This document shows positions 56,244-64,000 of a DNA stretch of 64,000 nucleotides, piece by piece. Below the pieces are notes generated by a model that was given only the letters and a program-made list of their open reading frames with translations, had not been told where the DNA came from and did no database searches. Where the stretch lies: positions 1 to 64,000 of the forward strand of contig NZ_WNKF01000014.1 of NCBI RefSeq assembly GCF_010119225.1, written 5' to 3'. This DNA comes from Cyclobacterium roseum. Lineage in GTDB: Bacteria > Bacteroidota > Bacteroidia > Cytophagales > Cyclobacteriaceae. How positions within the stretch are numbered: the first letter of the stretch is position 1; each line of letters opens with the position of its first letter. The translations under genes and the position numbers were made by a program.

Positions 56244-57761
56244 ATGAAACTGCTTAACATTTGCTTACTGATTTTAATATTGTCTGGCTGCCACAGCGAA
56301 AAAAATTGGCCATTATCAGAAGACATGGCCTGGAAGCAGACCTATGTTCCTGTAATTACAGGAAAAGCTACCACCATAGGCCGGCTGGAAATGAATTTAA
56401 AAACGGAGAAAAGCTTTAACGGGATGGGATTGGACCTCGAGTCCGACATAGAAATAGTCGACGTTTCCCTTTTCCGGATACTGGATAATGAGCCGGAAAA
56501 AATGGGGTCTTTCAAAGCTACAGATGGCCGATGGTTGTTGGAGGCAGAAACGGTTTTGCCGGCAGGGAATCAGCAACTCGATATCGCCATAACTACGGGA
56601 AAAGACGCTGATATAAAAGAAAGAATAGATTTAAAGGTGACTTATGTGAATTTGGCAGGTGAAAGTGTCAGGCCTCAGGGGCAGGAAAACCTGATGCCGT
56701 ACCGCCTGGCAAAAGGTCTCAGAAACAAGGGGGACGATGGGGTGCATACCTACAGGATTCCAGGTCTGGCGACCAGCAAAGCGGGAACACTGCTGGCGGT
56801 ATATGATGTGCGTCGTGAGCAGGGAGCTGATTTGCAGGGAGATATTGATGTAGGCTTAAGTAGGAGTACGGATGGAGGTCAAAACTGGGAACCCATGAAA
56901 ATCATCATGGATATGGGAGCGTGGGGCGGCTTGCCCCAGGATCAAAATGGGATAGGAGATCCTGCCATATTGGTAGATGAAGAGACGGGCACCATCTGGG
57001 TAGTGGCTTTATGGTTGCATGGGAAACCCAACACGGCAGCCTGGAATAGCTCCGGTCCGGGTCTGAAACCGGAAGAAACAGGGCAGATGATGTTGGTAAA
57101 ATCGGAGGATGATGGAAAAACCTGGTCTGCACCCATCAATATCACAGAACCTATGAAAGACCCCTCCTGGAACCTTTTTTTCAATGGCCCGGGAAAGGGA
57201 ATTACCATGAAGAATGGCACCTTGGTTTTTGCGGCTCAATATAAGGACGCTGATAAAATGCCCTACAGTACCATTATTTACAGTGAAGACCGGGGAGCGT
57301 CCTGGAAGGTAGGTACAGGTGCCAAATCCAATACCACGGAAGCTCAGGTGGTAGAATTGGCTGATGGAAACCTGATGTTAAACATGAGAGACAACAGGGG
57401 AGGTTCCCGATCTGTGGCGGTCACAGCGGACATGGGAAAAACCTGGACGGAGCATCCCAGTAGCAGGTCTGCCCTGATTGAGCCGGTATGCATGGCCAGC
57501 CTGATCAATTTCAATGAGGAGGTATTGTTTTTCTCCAACCCGGCCTCTACGGAAGCCAGACAGGATATTACCATAAAGACCAGTTTGGACCAGGGAAACA
57601 GCTGGCCGGAGGACATGCAGGTATTGTTGGATCAGGAGAAAAGTGCCGGGTATTCTTGTCTGACCATGATTGACAGCGATCACATCGGTATCATTTATGA
57701 AAGCAGCCAGGTCCATTTGGCTTTTCAGATCATCCCATTAGAGGATTTGATCAAGGAATAG
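56244..57761 (+). CDS. Exo-alpha-sialidase (GH33), lipoprotein
   Basis: The start at 56244 (MKLLNICLLIL) gives a lipoprotein signal with lipobox LSGC. An N-terminal beta domain (about 25-150) is followed by the six-bladed propeller of GH33: the Y/FRIP motif TYRIPGLA near residue 168 and Asp boxes SRSTDGGQNW, KSEDDGKTW, YSEDRGASW and TSLDQGNSW. It removes terminal sialic acid from glycans at the cell surface. It completes the nan operon with NanA and the mutarotase-transporter. Confidence 0.95.
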   Translation: MKLLNICLLILILSGCHSEKNWPLSEDMAWKQTYVPVITGKATTIGRLEMNLKTEKSFNGMGLDLESDIEIVDVSLFRILDNEPEKMGSFKATDGRWLLEAETVLPAGNQQLDIAITTGKDADIKERIDLKVTYVNLAGESVRPQGQENLMPYRLAKGLRNKGDDGVHTYRIPGLATSKAGTLLAVYDVRREQGADLQGDIDVGLSRSTDGGQNWEPMKIIMDMGAWGGLPQDQNGIGDPAILVDEETGTIWVVALWLHGKPNTAAWNSSGPGLKPEETGQMMLVKSEDDGKTWSAPINITEPMKDPSWNLFFNGPGKGITMKNGTLVFAAQYKDADKMPYSTIIYSEDRGASWKVGTGAKSNTTEAQVVELADGNLMLNMRDNRGGSRSVAVTADMGKTWTEHPSSRSALIEPVCMASLINFNEEVLFFSNPASTEARQDITIKTSLDQGNSWPEDMQVLLDQEKSAGYSCLTMIDSDHIGIIYESSQVHLAFQIIPLEDLIKE

Positions 57762-57913
57762 GTATGAATTTGAATAAGAAACCATCTACCGTCCACTCGT
57801 TCGGAATTTACCCCATTAATAGAATAAAAATTTAATTGTCTACAATTTTTCGTATTTTAGGAGTAATATTTATCGAAAAAACCGATTTTCCATAAAATAT
57901 TACCTAAGCCAAC

Positions 57914-60694
57914 ATGTTAAAAATTGTATATTTATCATTTATTTTTCTACTAATCGGTGGTTCTGTATATTCTCAGGCTACTCTTAGTGGAAAGGTACGG
58001 GATAAGGCTTCTAAAGAGACCCTTCCCGGCGCCTATGTTTTTGTAACTACCACCGAGGGTGATACCTTAAGCACCACGTTCACGAACGAAAATGGTCGCT
58101 TTACATTCGATAGACCGGTTCAAAGCAGCCTGGAAATCAAGATCAGTTTTGTGGGGTATGAGAACCTGAGTAAACTAGTCGAGAATACCAACAAGAGAAA
58201 TTTGGGAACGTTTGAATTAGTGGAGGAAGGAAGTTTACTGGAAACCTACGAGCTGGAAGCCCAGACCATGGCAGGCCAAATGAAAGGAGACACGGTATCC
58301 ATGAATGCGGCTGCTTACCAGACAAGAGGCCAGGCCAGTGCTGGCGAATTGATTCGGAAAATGCCGGGAGTGGTCATGCAGGGAGGTACCATTGAGGTAC
58401 AGGGGGAAACCGTGGGGCGTGTTTTGGTGGATGGAGAGCCGTTTTTCGGGGATGACCCAGCCATGGCCATGCAGAATTTACCCGTTGAAGTAATCGACCG
58501 GATAGAATTTTTAGATCAACTCAGCGATCAGGCCCAGCTAACAGGATTTGACGATGGGGAAACCATTAAGACGATCAATATTATCACCAAAAAAGAAAAA
58601 CGAGGCGGCACATTTGGTCGTGTGTTTGCCGGGTATGGTACAGACGACAATTACCTGGTAGGTGGGAGCGTGAATTTCTTTAATGAAGCGCAACGTATTA
58701 CCGCCCTGGGATTGAGCAATAATATCAACCAGCAAAACTTTTCGGCTGATGACTTGTCGGGAGCCTTTGGAGGTGATGATAACCGGCGGGGTGGAAGAGG
58801 TCGTAGAGGTAATCCCCTTACCACCCGGGAAAGGCCGGGCATTACCCATACCAATGCCATTGGATTAAACTTTACTGATAAATTTGATGACGGAAGGGCC
58901 AAAATTACCGGGAGTTATTTTTTCAATGAAAGTAAGAATTTTCTGAACCGAAATTCCTCCCGGGAGTATATTCTTCCCAGTGATAGCTTGCAGCTTTACG
59001 ATGAAATCAGAAATAGCGAAAATAATAACCAGAATCACCGCCTGGACCTTCGACTGGATTACGACATGTCTGAAAAGCATGCCATCATTTGGCGGCCTCG
59101 TGTAAGGTATGAAAAAGGAAGTTCGTATAGCCTGCTATCGGCTCAAAATTTGTTTAATCCCAGCACTCCCATAAACGAGACTGAAAACACCACCTCGGGA
59201 AACAATGAATCGTTTCGGTTTTTAAGTGATTTTACCTATCGGTATAAGTTTAATAAAGAAGGACGAACGCTTTCAGCAAAGTTTGATACGCGTATGGATA
59301 ATGACAATCGGGATTCCCGGCTGGTATCTGTCAACCGTGATTTTCAGACCCAAAATTTGGATAGTTTGATTCAAAATTCCCTTAGCGAATCCAGTTCCTT
59401 TAATTATGAATTCGAAATCGAATACAGTGAGCCTATCGGAGAGCATTCACAGGCAAGGCTGGAATACGAGGTGGGAAATGACCTGGGCAACACCTTGCAG
59501 GAAGTGTCCCAGCGAGAAATGGAATCCACTCTTTTCGAGTTGGACTCGACCCTTTCCAACGAGTTCGAAAACACCTATCTGCAACACGAGATTGGTTTGG
59601 GGTACCGGTACAATAAGGATAAGATCAGGATTTTTTCTTCATTCGACTACCAAATTTCAATTCTGGATAGTGACAGAGTTTTTCCCGGGTTTGAAAATAC
59701 GAACCGCACCTTCCGGAACTTTGTACCCCGAATGGTATTTATTTACGACCCGAATGAAAACACCAACATCCGGATTTATTACCGCGGAGATACAGATGCC
59801 CCATCCGTTAGACAGCTACAGGATGTCATTGACAACAGCAACCCCATTCAAATATCTACCGGTAACCCCAATCTGGACCAGGAATACGAGCACCGCCTGT
59901 ACACTCGTATCCGGAAAATGAACCCGGAGACCAACAGGTCCTTCTTTATGTACCTGGGAGCTAGGACGACAAGTAATTACCTTGGCAATGCTACTTATAT
60001 TGCCAGCAGAGACACCCTGATACAAGGTGATGTTTTGCTGAGGCAGGGAGGACAGCTCAACAGACCGGAAAACCTGGACAATTACTGGGATCTGAGAAGT
60101 TACTTTTCCCTTGGCTTTCCACTCAATTTTATGCAAAGCAATCTGAATCTGAGTGCCAGAGCTGGCATTACCAATCGGCCCGGGCTGATTAATGAACAAA
60201 CCAACTACAACCGAAATATGTATGTCGGACCTGGAATCGGGATTAGTAGTAATTTAGGAGAACATCTGGATTTTAACCTGTCCACCCGCGGGAATTACAA
60301 TGTAGTCCGCAGCAGTTTGCAGGAAAATCTCAACAACAACTATTACACGCAAAGTACCCGGCTGGATTTATATTGGAATTTCACCGGAGGCTTTTTCTTC
60401 AGCACCAATGTGAACAATCAACTATACAAAGGCCTGGGAGAGGAGTTTGACCAATCTGTTTGGCTGATGAACGCTGATCTGGGTTACCGCTTCCCACCGA
60501 CGGAACAATTTGAACTGAAAATGACCATATTTGATTTGCTCAATCAAAATACCAGTATTGATAGAAATGTAACCGATGTGTATGTAGAGGATACCCGGAC
60601 GCAGGTAGTGCAGCAGTTTTTTATGATGACGCTTACCTATAATATCCGGAGTTTTGGTGGCTCAGCGTCGGCATCCCGGATGATGGGTAACTAA
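57914..60694 (+). CDS. Outer-membrane beta-barrel protein with carboxypeptidase-like domain
   Basis: 926 residues with a signal peptide to about residue 22. A CarboxypepD_reg-like domain (24-105, LSGKVRDKASKETLPGAYVF) is followed by a plug-like region (GELIRKMPGVVMQGG, then VLVDGEPFFGDDP) and a large barrel with an Arg/Gly-rich loop (DDNRRGGRGRRG). It belongs to the OMP_b-brl_3-type outer-membrane proteins related to TonB receptors but is not a SusC. No SusD partner is next to it. The transported ligand is unknown. Confidence 0.9.
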   Translation: MLKIVYLSFIFLLIGGSVYSQATLSGKVRDKASKETLPGAYVFVTTTEGDTLSTTFTNENGRFTFDRPVQSSLEIKISFVGYENLSKLVENTNKRNLGTFELVEEGSLLETYELEAQTMAGQMKGDTVSMNAAAYQTRGQASAGELIRKMPGVVMQGGTIEVQGETVGRVLVDGEPFFGDDPAMAMQNLPVEVIDRIEFLDQLSDQAQLTGFDDGETIKTINIITKKEKRGGTFGRVFAGYGTDDNYLVGGSVNFFNEAQRITALGLSNNINQQNFSADDLSGAFGGDDNRRGGRGRRGNPLTTRERPGITHTNAIGLNFTDKFDDGRAKITGSYFFNESKNFLNRNSSREYILPSDSLQLYDEIRNSENNNQNHRLDLRLDYDMSEKHAIIWRPRVRYEKGSSYSLLSAQNLFNPSTPINETENTTSGNNESFRFLSDFTYRYKFNKEGRTLSAKFDTRMDNDNRDSRLVSVNRDFQTQNLDSLIQNSLSESSSFNYEFEIEYSEPIGEHSQARLEYEVGNDLGNTLQEVSQREMESTLFELDSTLSNEFENTYLQHEIGLGYRYNKDKIRIFSSFDYQISILDSDRVFPGFENTNRTFRNFVPRMVFIYDPNENTNIRIYYRGDTDAPSVRQLQDVIDNSNPIQISTGNPNLDQEYEHRLYTRIRKMNPETNRSFFMYLGARTTSNYLGNATYIASRDTLIQGDVLLRQGGQLNRPENLDNYWDLRSYFSLGFPLNFMQSNLNLSARAGITNRPGLINEQTNYNRNMYVGPGIGISSNLGEHLDFNLSTRGNYNVVRSSLQENLNNNYYTQSTRLDLYWNFTGGFFFSTNVNNQLYKGLGEEFDQSVWLMNADLGYRFPPTEQFELKMTIFDLLNQNTSIDRNVTDVYVEDTRTQVVQQFFMMTLTYNIRSFGGSASASRMMGN

Positions 60695-60809
60695 TGGAGA
60701 ATAGGAACATCTGTCCTAATGGCATCGTTTGATGGCGAATATTTGTTATCTTTATCCTCTAAGGCCGCACCAATAAGAATAAATACTAATTTATAAAACC
60801 CTCAAAATC

Positions 60810-61208
60810 ATGAACATTACCCTGAAACAAGCTGAAAAAGTAATGGAAGCAGCAAAAAAGAAAGCGGCGGCTATCGATACAAAGATGGATATATACGTCG
60901 TCGATACGGGTGCAAACCTTACGGCATTTGCACGCATGGACGGTGCCTGGCTGGGCTCGGTAGACATCAGTATCAAAAAGGCAAAAACCGCCATGTACTT
61001 CACCATGGACACCGAGCAGTTAAGCCCTTTGGTACAGCCCGGAGCCCCTCTGTATAATATAGAACACTCCAATCAAGGCTTGATTACTTTTCCCGGTGGC
61101 GTTGTTTTGAAAAATAAAGAGGGGACGATTCTGGGAGCGATCGGTGTTTCCGGAAGCACGGTGGAAGATGATCACGAGGTGGCAAAGGCAGGAGCGGAAG
61201 CATTATAG
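60810..61208 (+). CDS. GlcG/HbpS family (DUF336) protein
   Basis: 132 residues. Typical blocks are ITLKQAEKVMEAAKKKAA, VVDTGANLTAFARMDGA and IGVSGSTVEDDHEVAKAGAEA. The family includes heme-binding HbpS and proteins linked to glycolate or propanediol use; the function here is unclear. Monocistronic with a terminator 40 bp downstream. Confidence 0.88.
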   Translation: MNITLKQAEKVMEAAKKKAAAIDTKMDIYVVDTGANLTAFARMDGAWLGSVDISIKKAKTAMYFTMDTEQLSPLVQPGAPLYNIEHSNQGLITFPGGVVLKNKEGTILGAIGVSGSTVEDDHEVAKAGAEAL

Positions 61209-61247
61209 CCTGTACCAACCGGATCATAACTGATCAAATTTCCCTTG

Positions 61248-61290
61248 CCTTCAGTGAGATGAACTCCAATGTCTTGCTGAAGGTTTTTTT
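61248..61290 (+). terminator. Intrinsic terminator after the GlcG/HbpS-like gene
   Basis: Stem CCTTCAG/CTGAAGG with a 22-base loop and a TTTTTTT run (61284-61290). Confidence 0.75.
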
Positions 61291-61331
61291 GTTTTCGGGT
61301 GCTGGTTTTTTAACGATTTAGTAGGAGGTTG

Positions 61332-61366
61332 TTCCTTTGGTTAAAGGAAAAAAATCATTATCTTTT
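61332..61366 (+). promoter_or_regulatory. Promoter and inverted repeat of the second ECF sigma gene
   Basis: TTG (61337-61339), 19-base spacer, TATCTTTT (61359-61366, 7 of 8 matches to TAnnTTTG). The inverted repeat TTCCTTT/AAAGGAA (61332-61349) overlaps the -33 element, so it may be an operator. Confidence 0.6.
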
Positions 61367-61396
61367 CCAATACAAGTCAATTAAACCCGATAACAA

Positions 61397-61930
61397 ATGA
61401 CCGATCAGGAGCTTTGTCAGAAGCTTTATGAGGGCGACAAAAAGGCTTTTGATGGCATTTATCAGAAGTACTGGAAACGGCTCTTTTTATATGTTTATAA
61501 ACTTACCGATGATAGGTACCAAAGTGAGGATATCGTGCAGGAGGTTTTTGTAAAACTTTGGCGAAGAAGGCAGGCCAAAAAGATCAATCAATTGGAAAAT
61601 TATCTATTTAAATCTGCCAAATATGGTGTTTCCAATCTGATCAGGGACCGGAAGATCAGAATTCCATTGGAGGAGCATGTTTCTAATCTTGTGGATGAAG
61701 TGAATGCTAACCTGTTGATGGAAGAAAAAGAAACCGAACGCATCATTCGGGATAGTATCAGCAGCTTGCCTTCCCGGTGCCAGGAGGTCTTCATTATGAG
61801 CAGGGATAATTTTCAGAGCAACCAGGAAATCGCTCACCAGTTAAATCTTTCTGTCCGAACGGTAGAAACCCAAATCCACAAGGCTTTGAAATTTATTAAA
61901 AAAAACCTCGGGCAAATTTATTTTTGGTAA
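61397..61930 (+). CDS. ECF RNA polymerase sigma factor (Bacteroidota FecI-like family)
   Basis: 177 residues. Region 2: AFDGIYQKYWKRLFLYVYK and EDIVQEVFVKLWRRR; region 4: LPSRCQEVFIMSRDN and LNLSVRTVETQIHKALK. Close relative of the sigma factor at 37397. First gene of a second sigma/FecR/SusC triad. Confidence 0.95.
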   Translation: MTDQELCQKLYEGDKKAFDGIYQKYWKRLFLYVYKLTDDRYQSEDIVQEVFVKLWRRRQAKKINQLENYLFKSAKYGVSNLIRDRKIRIPLEEHVSNLVDEVNANLLMEEKETERIIRDSISSLPSRCQEVFIMSRDNFQSNQEIAHQLNLSVRTVETQIHKALKFIKKNLGQIYFW

Positions 61931-62118
61931 TCCCGTTTAGGAGAAAGGATACTTCGAAAAAACTAATTTTTAGGTTTAATATTTAATTTTTATTTCGTAT
62001 TCATCTTTTTCATCCAAAATTTATTTTATTTTTCACCAAAGAAACCGGTAAAAATATTCCATAGGCGTACGTAGTAGTGCTTCCTTTTGTGTCTACCTTT
62101 TTAAATAGACCCTTAGGC

Positions 62119-63093
62119 ATGAGTAAACACGTATTTTTAGAACTATTGGAAAAGCAGATCCGTGGTCTTACAAACGAACGTGAAGACCGGCTAATTGATG
62201 CCATTTTTGAACGGATGGAACGTAGGGGATTGCATCGGAAGCTGGATGCCACTGAGGAGGAAATCAGGGAAAGCATCAAAGCGAAGATAGAGCTGGAACT
62301 GAAGCCCCAAAAGAACTATGAATCGGTATCCAGGATGTTGGCCATAGTGGCTGTGGGCTTCGTTGGAATAATGATGATTGCCTTTGTTTTGCTTCCTACT
62401 GAAGATGCCGCTTCTTCTGCTCAAATGAAAGAGCGAATTACCAATGAAAATCAAAAGGCGACGATTACCCTTAAAGATGGCAGTAAAGTGCACCTAAACG
62501 TAAGTAGTAAACTGAGTTTTCCGGATCCGTTTGAGTCAGAGGAAAGAAAAGTTTCCCTGGAAGGAGAGGCTTTTTTCGAAATAGCCCATGATGCGTCCCG
62601 TCCTTTTGTAGTTGAAGTAAATGAGGTAGAGACCAAAGTGTTGGGTACCTCATTCAACGTGAATGCCTATCGCGACGATAAAGTGGAGATTGCTGTGGCC
62701 AGTGGCAGTGTGGGGGTAAGGGAAAACCATGATATCAGAGAGGCAACGGAGCAATACCTGATATTGAGTCCGAAACAAATGGCGGTAGTGGATAAAATTA
62801 ACCATAACGTTTCGGTCGAATCCATAGATGTAGACCAGTACCTGGCTTGGCGTTCCGAGTCCATCAGTTTTGATTTGTTGCCTTTTGACAGGGTAGTGGA
62901 GCGACTGGAAGCGGTGTATAGCATGGAGATCGAATTGGAGGGCTATAAGGAAGGGGACTGTCTGGTGAGGGCCAACTATGTCAATAGAAGTCTTTACCAT
63001 GTATTGTATAGCCTTAAAAACGTAGTGGACTTTGAATACGAACCCGGTGAAGGGAGAAGCATGAAAATATATTATAAGAGATGTAAATTTTAA
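62119..63093 (+). CDS. FecR family anti-sigma factor
   Basis: The start at 62119 (MSKHVFLELLEKQIRG) is preferred over an upstream in-frame GTG at 62077. The membrane helix is MLAIVAVGFVGIMMIAFVLL (about residues 73-92), followed by the FecR domain (ITLKDGSKVHLNVSSKLSF, EGEAFFEIAHD) and a DUF4974-like end. Paralogue of the protein at 38134. Controls the sigma factor upstream. Confidence 0.94.
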   Translation: MSKHVFLELLEKQIRGLTNEREDRLIDAIFERMERRGLHRKLDATEEEIRESIKAKIELELKPQKNYESVSRMLAIVAVGFVGIMMIAFVLLPTEDAASSAQMKERITNENQKATITLKDGSKVHLNVSSKLSFPDPFESEERKVSLEGEAFFEIAHDASRPFVVEVNEVETKVLGTSFNVNAYRDDKVEIAVASGSVGVRENHDIREATEQYLILSPKQMAVVDKINHNVSVESIDVDQYLAWRSESISFDLLPFDRVVERLEAVYSMEIELEGYKEGDCLVRANYVNRSLYHVLYSLKNVVDFEYEPGEGRSMKIYYKRCKF

Positions 63094-63129
63094 CCGCAAA
63101 AGATGCCTATGGAAAAATAACCAGCAATG

Positions 63130-63215
63130 AATCCGGAGCTGCGGTAACAGCCCCGGATTCTGGCAACGGGTAGTACCCATCAACGATTAACAATAAACAT
63201 TTAAAATTATGAAAA
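63130..63215 (+). promoter_or_regulatory. Two-hairpin susC leader, copy 2
   Basis: Hairpin 1 (63130-63159): AATCCGG/CCGGATT, A-C mismatch, GCTG/CAGC, 6-base loop. Hairpin 2 (63168-63178): GGGT/ACCC. Then the 29-base stretch shared with copy 1, from 63187 through the ATG at 63209. Same plan as copy 1 with a covarying pair and diverged loops. Confidence 0.65.
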
Positions 63216-64000
63216 TTAATTTACTAAGGCTAATTGTGTTTTACTCCAAACGAACCTTGAAGTATTTCCTGCTACAGATGCTGCTCATTCAATCCATCAT
63301 GGCAGAACCCTCCTCCAGTCAGGGCCTGGAGGATTACCAGGTCACGTTAAGTGCCCATAACCAAAAACTGGTCCGGGTGCTTTCTCAATTGGAAAAGCAA
63401 ACCGATTTTGTGTTTGCCTACAACCAAGAGGTAGCCAGGGATGATTCCAGGGTTACGTTGAACATGACCGCAGATTTAAGAACCATCCTTCAAAAACTAA
63501 CCGAACAGGTGAATTTTGATTTTAAAAGGGTCAATGAGAATATTTTTGTGACCCGACATAAGGGGATGGTACTCAATAATCTGACTGATTATCTTTCAAA
63601 CAATGGAGGGCTTGAGGAAGACTGGATCGAAATTTCGGGGACCGTGGCGGACGAAACCGGCCAGCCCATTCCGGGAGCAACCGTAATTGTGGAAGGGACC
63701 AACCAGGGGACGGTGACCGATATCGATGGTAATTTCACTATTAATGCCGATGAAGGCGAGGTAATACTGATTTCTTTTATCGGCTACCAATCTCAAAGGA
63801 TAACGGTGGCCAATCAAACCAACTTGGATATTGTCCTAGAGGAGGATCAGTCGGACCTGGAGGAAGTGGTGGTAGTCGGTTACGGAACCCAGCGAAAAAG
63901 CGATCTCACAGGAGCAATTTCCTCCGTGTCCAGCGAGGATCTGAAGGAAACACCGGCAGGGAATTTTCTGGAACAATCCCAGGGAAGGCTGGCAGGGGTG
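63209..64000 (+). CDS. SusC-type TonB-dependent receptor with STN domain (partial, runs off window)
   Basis: 264 codons up to the window edge, without a stop. Extended signal peptide (LRLIVFYSKRTLKYFLL), STN domain (about 40-115, KQTDFVFAYNQEVARDD), carboxypeptidase-like domain (GTVADETGQPIPGATVIVEG), TonB-box region DLEEVVVVGYGTQRKSDLTG and the start of the plug. The N-terminus is highly similar to the SusC at 39234. The rest and any SusD lie beyond the window. Confidence 0.94.
   Translation, partial: MKINLLRLIVFYSKRTLKYFLLQMLLIQSIMAEPSSSQGLEDYQVTLSAHNQKLVRVLSQLEKQTDFVFAYNQEVARDDSRVTLNMTADLRTILQKLTEQVNFDFKRVNENIFVTRHKGMVLNNLTDYLSNNGGLEEDWIEISGTVADETGQPIPGATVIVEGTNQGTVTDIDGNFTINADEGEVILISFIGYQSQRITVANQTNLDIVLEEDQSDLEEVVVVGYGTQRKSDLTGAISSVSSEDLKETPAGNFLEQSQGRLAGV

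Noticed and set aside
57880-57887. Third AACCGATT site, 26 bp upstream of the outer-membrane barrel gene
   Set aside because: An 8-base motif is expected about twice by chance in 64 kb counting both strands, and no regulator gene is adjacent.
60727-60754. TTG and TATCTTTA upstream of the GlcG/HbpS-like gene
   Set aside because: The spacer is only 15 bases, shorter than the usual 17-23, so it was not called as a promoter.
1-64000. Search for CRISPR arrays, tRNA, rRNA, insertion sequences and prophage
   Set aside because: No evenly spaced repeats, cloverleaf, ribosomal segment or transposase/integrase frame was seen by eye; a tool scan could still find degenerate ones.

Overview
The window reads as chromosomal DNA of a member of the Bacteroidota, most likely a marine or soil Cytophagales (Cyclobacteriaceae-like). 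The evidence is SusC/SusD outer-membrane pairs, ECF sigma / FecR anti-sigma triads, several sulfatases, a sufBCDSE operon followed by a DUF59 protein and a bacilliredoxin, and promoters that fit the TTG-N19-TAnnTTTG consensus of this phylum. Genus cannot be decided from the sequence alone. No rRNA, tRNA, CRISPR array, transposase or phage gene was seen.

Layout. 1-5.4 kb: a secreted protein of unknown family, a secreted CBM9-like/PKD protein and two Gfo/Idh/MocA oxidoreductases, which look like a small sugar-processing cluster. 5.5-13.6 kb: two overlapping histidine kinase genes, one with about ten PAS domains, sharing a nearly identical kinase core. 13.6-18.7 kb (minus strand): a Tat-exported oxidoreductase, a tightly overlapping three-gene operon of unknown function whose last gene is only 49 codons, a methyltransferase, and a terC gene broken by two in-frame TAA codons. 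19-30.4 kb: housekeeping genes (ketopantoate-reductase-like, DEAD-box helicase, citrate synthase, the suf iron-sulfur operon, an Lrp/AsnC regulator). 30.5-36.8 kb: a LacI regulator divergent from a PmoA-like / Gfo-Idh / mannonate dehydratase / GDPD cluster, with a matching candidate operator in front of each side. 37-49.4 kb: a polysaccharide utilization locus with ECF sigma, FecR, SusC, SusD and three sulfatases, one of which lacks the Arg of the sulfatase signature. 49.6-57.8 kb: a PhoD-like phosphatase, a scar of broken genes (phosphatase start, SusD tail), and a sialic acid operon (N-acetylneuraminate lyase, mutarotase-transporter fusion, sialidase). 57.9-64 kb: an outer-membrane beta-barrel protein, a GlcG/HbpS-like protein, and a second sigma/FecR/SusC triad that runs off the end.

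How it fits together: the right half is devoted to sensing, importing and breaking down sulfated and sialylated glycans. SusC binds ligand and, through its STN domain, signals to FecR, which releases the ECF sigma factor. The sulfatases and sialidase trim the glycan, and NanA and the mutarotase-transporter handle free sialic acid. The sialic acid operon sits directly behind a truncated SusD, so its own outer-membrane porter appears to have been lost.

The most notable non-coding observation is a two-hairpin leader in front of both susC genes. Its first hairpin keeps its fold through a compensatory base-pair change, and it is followed by 29 identical bases spanning the start codon. Other points worth a look are the doubly interrupted terC, the Arg-less sulfatase, the paired LacI sites, and two structured repeat-like elements between sulfatase genes.
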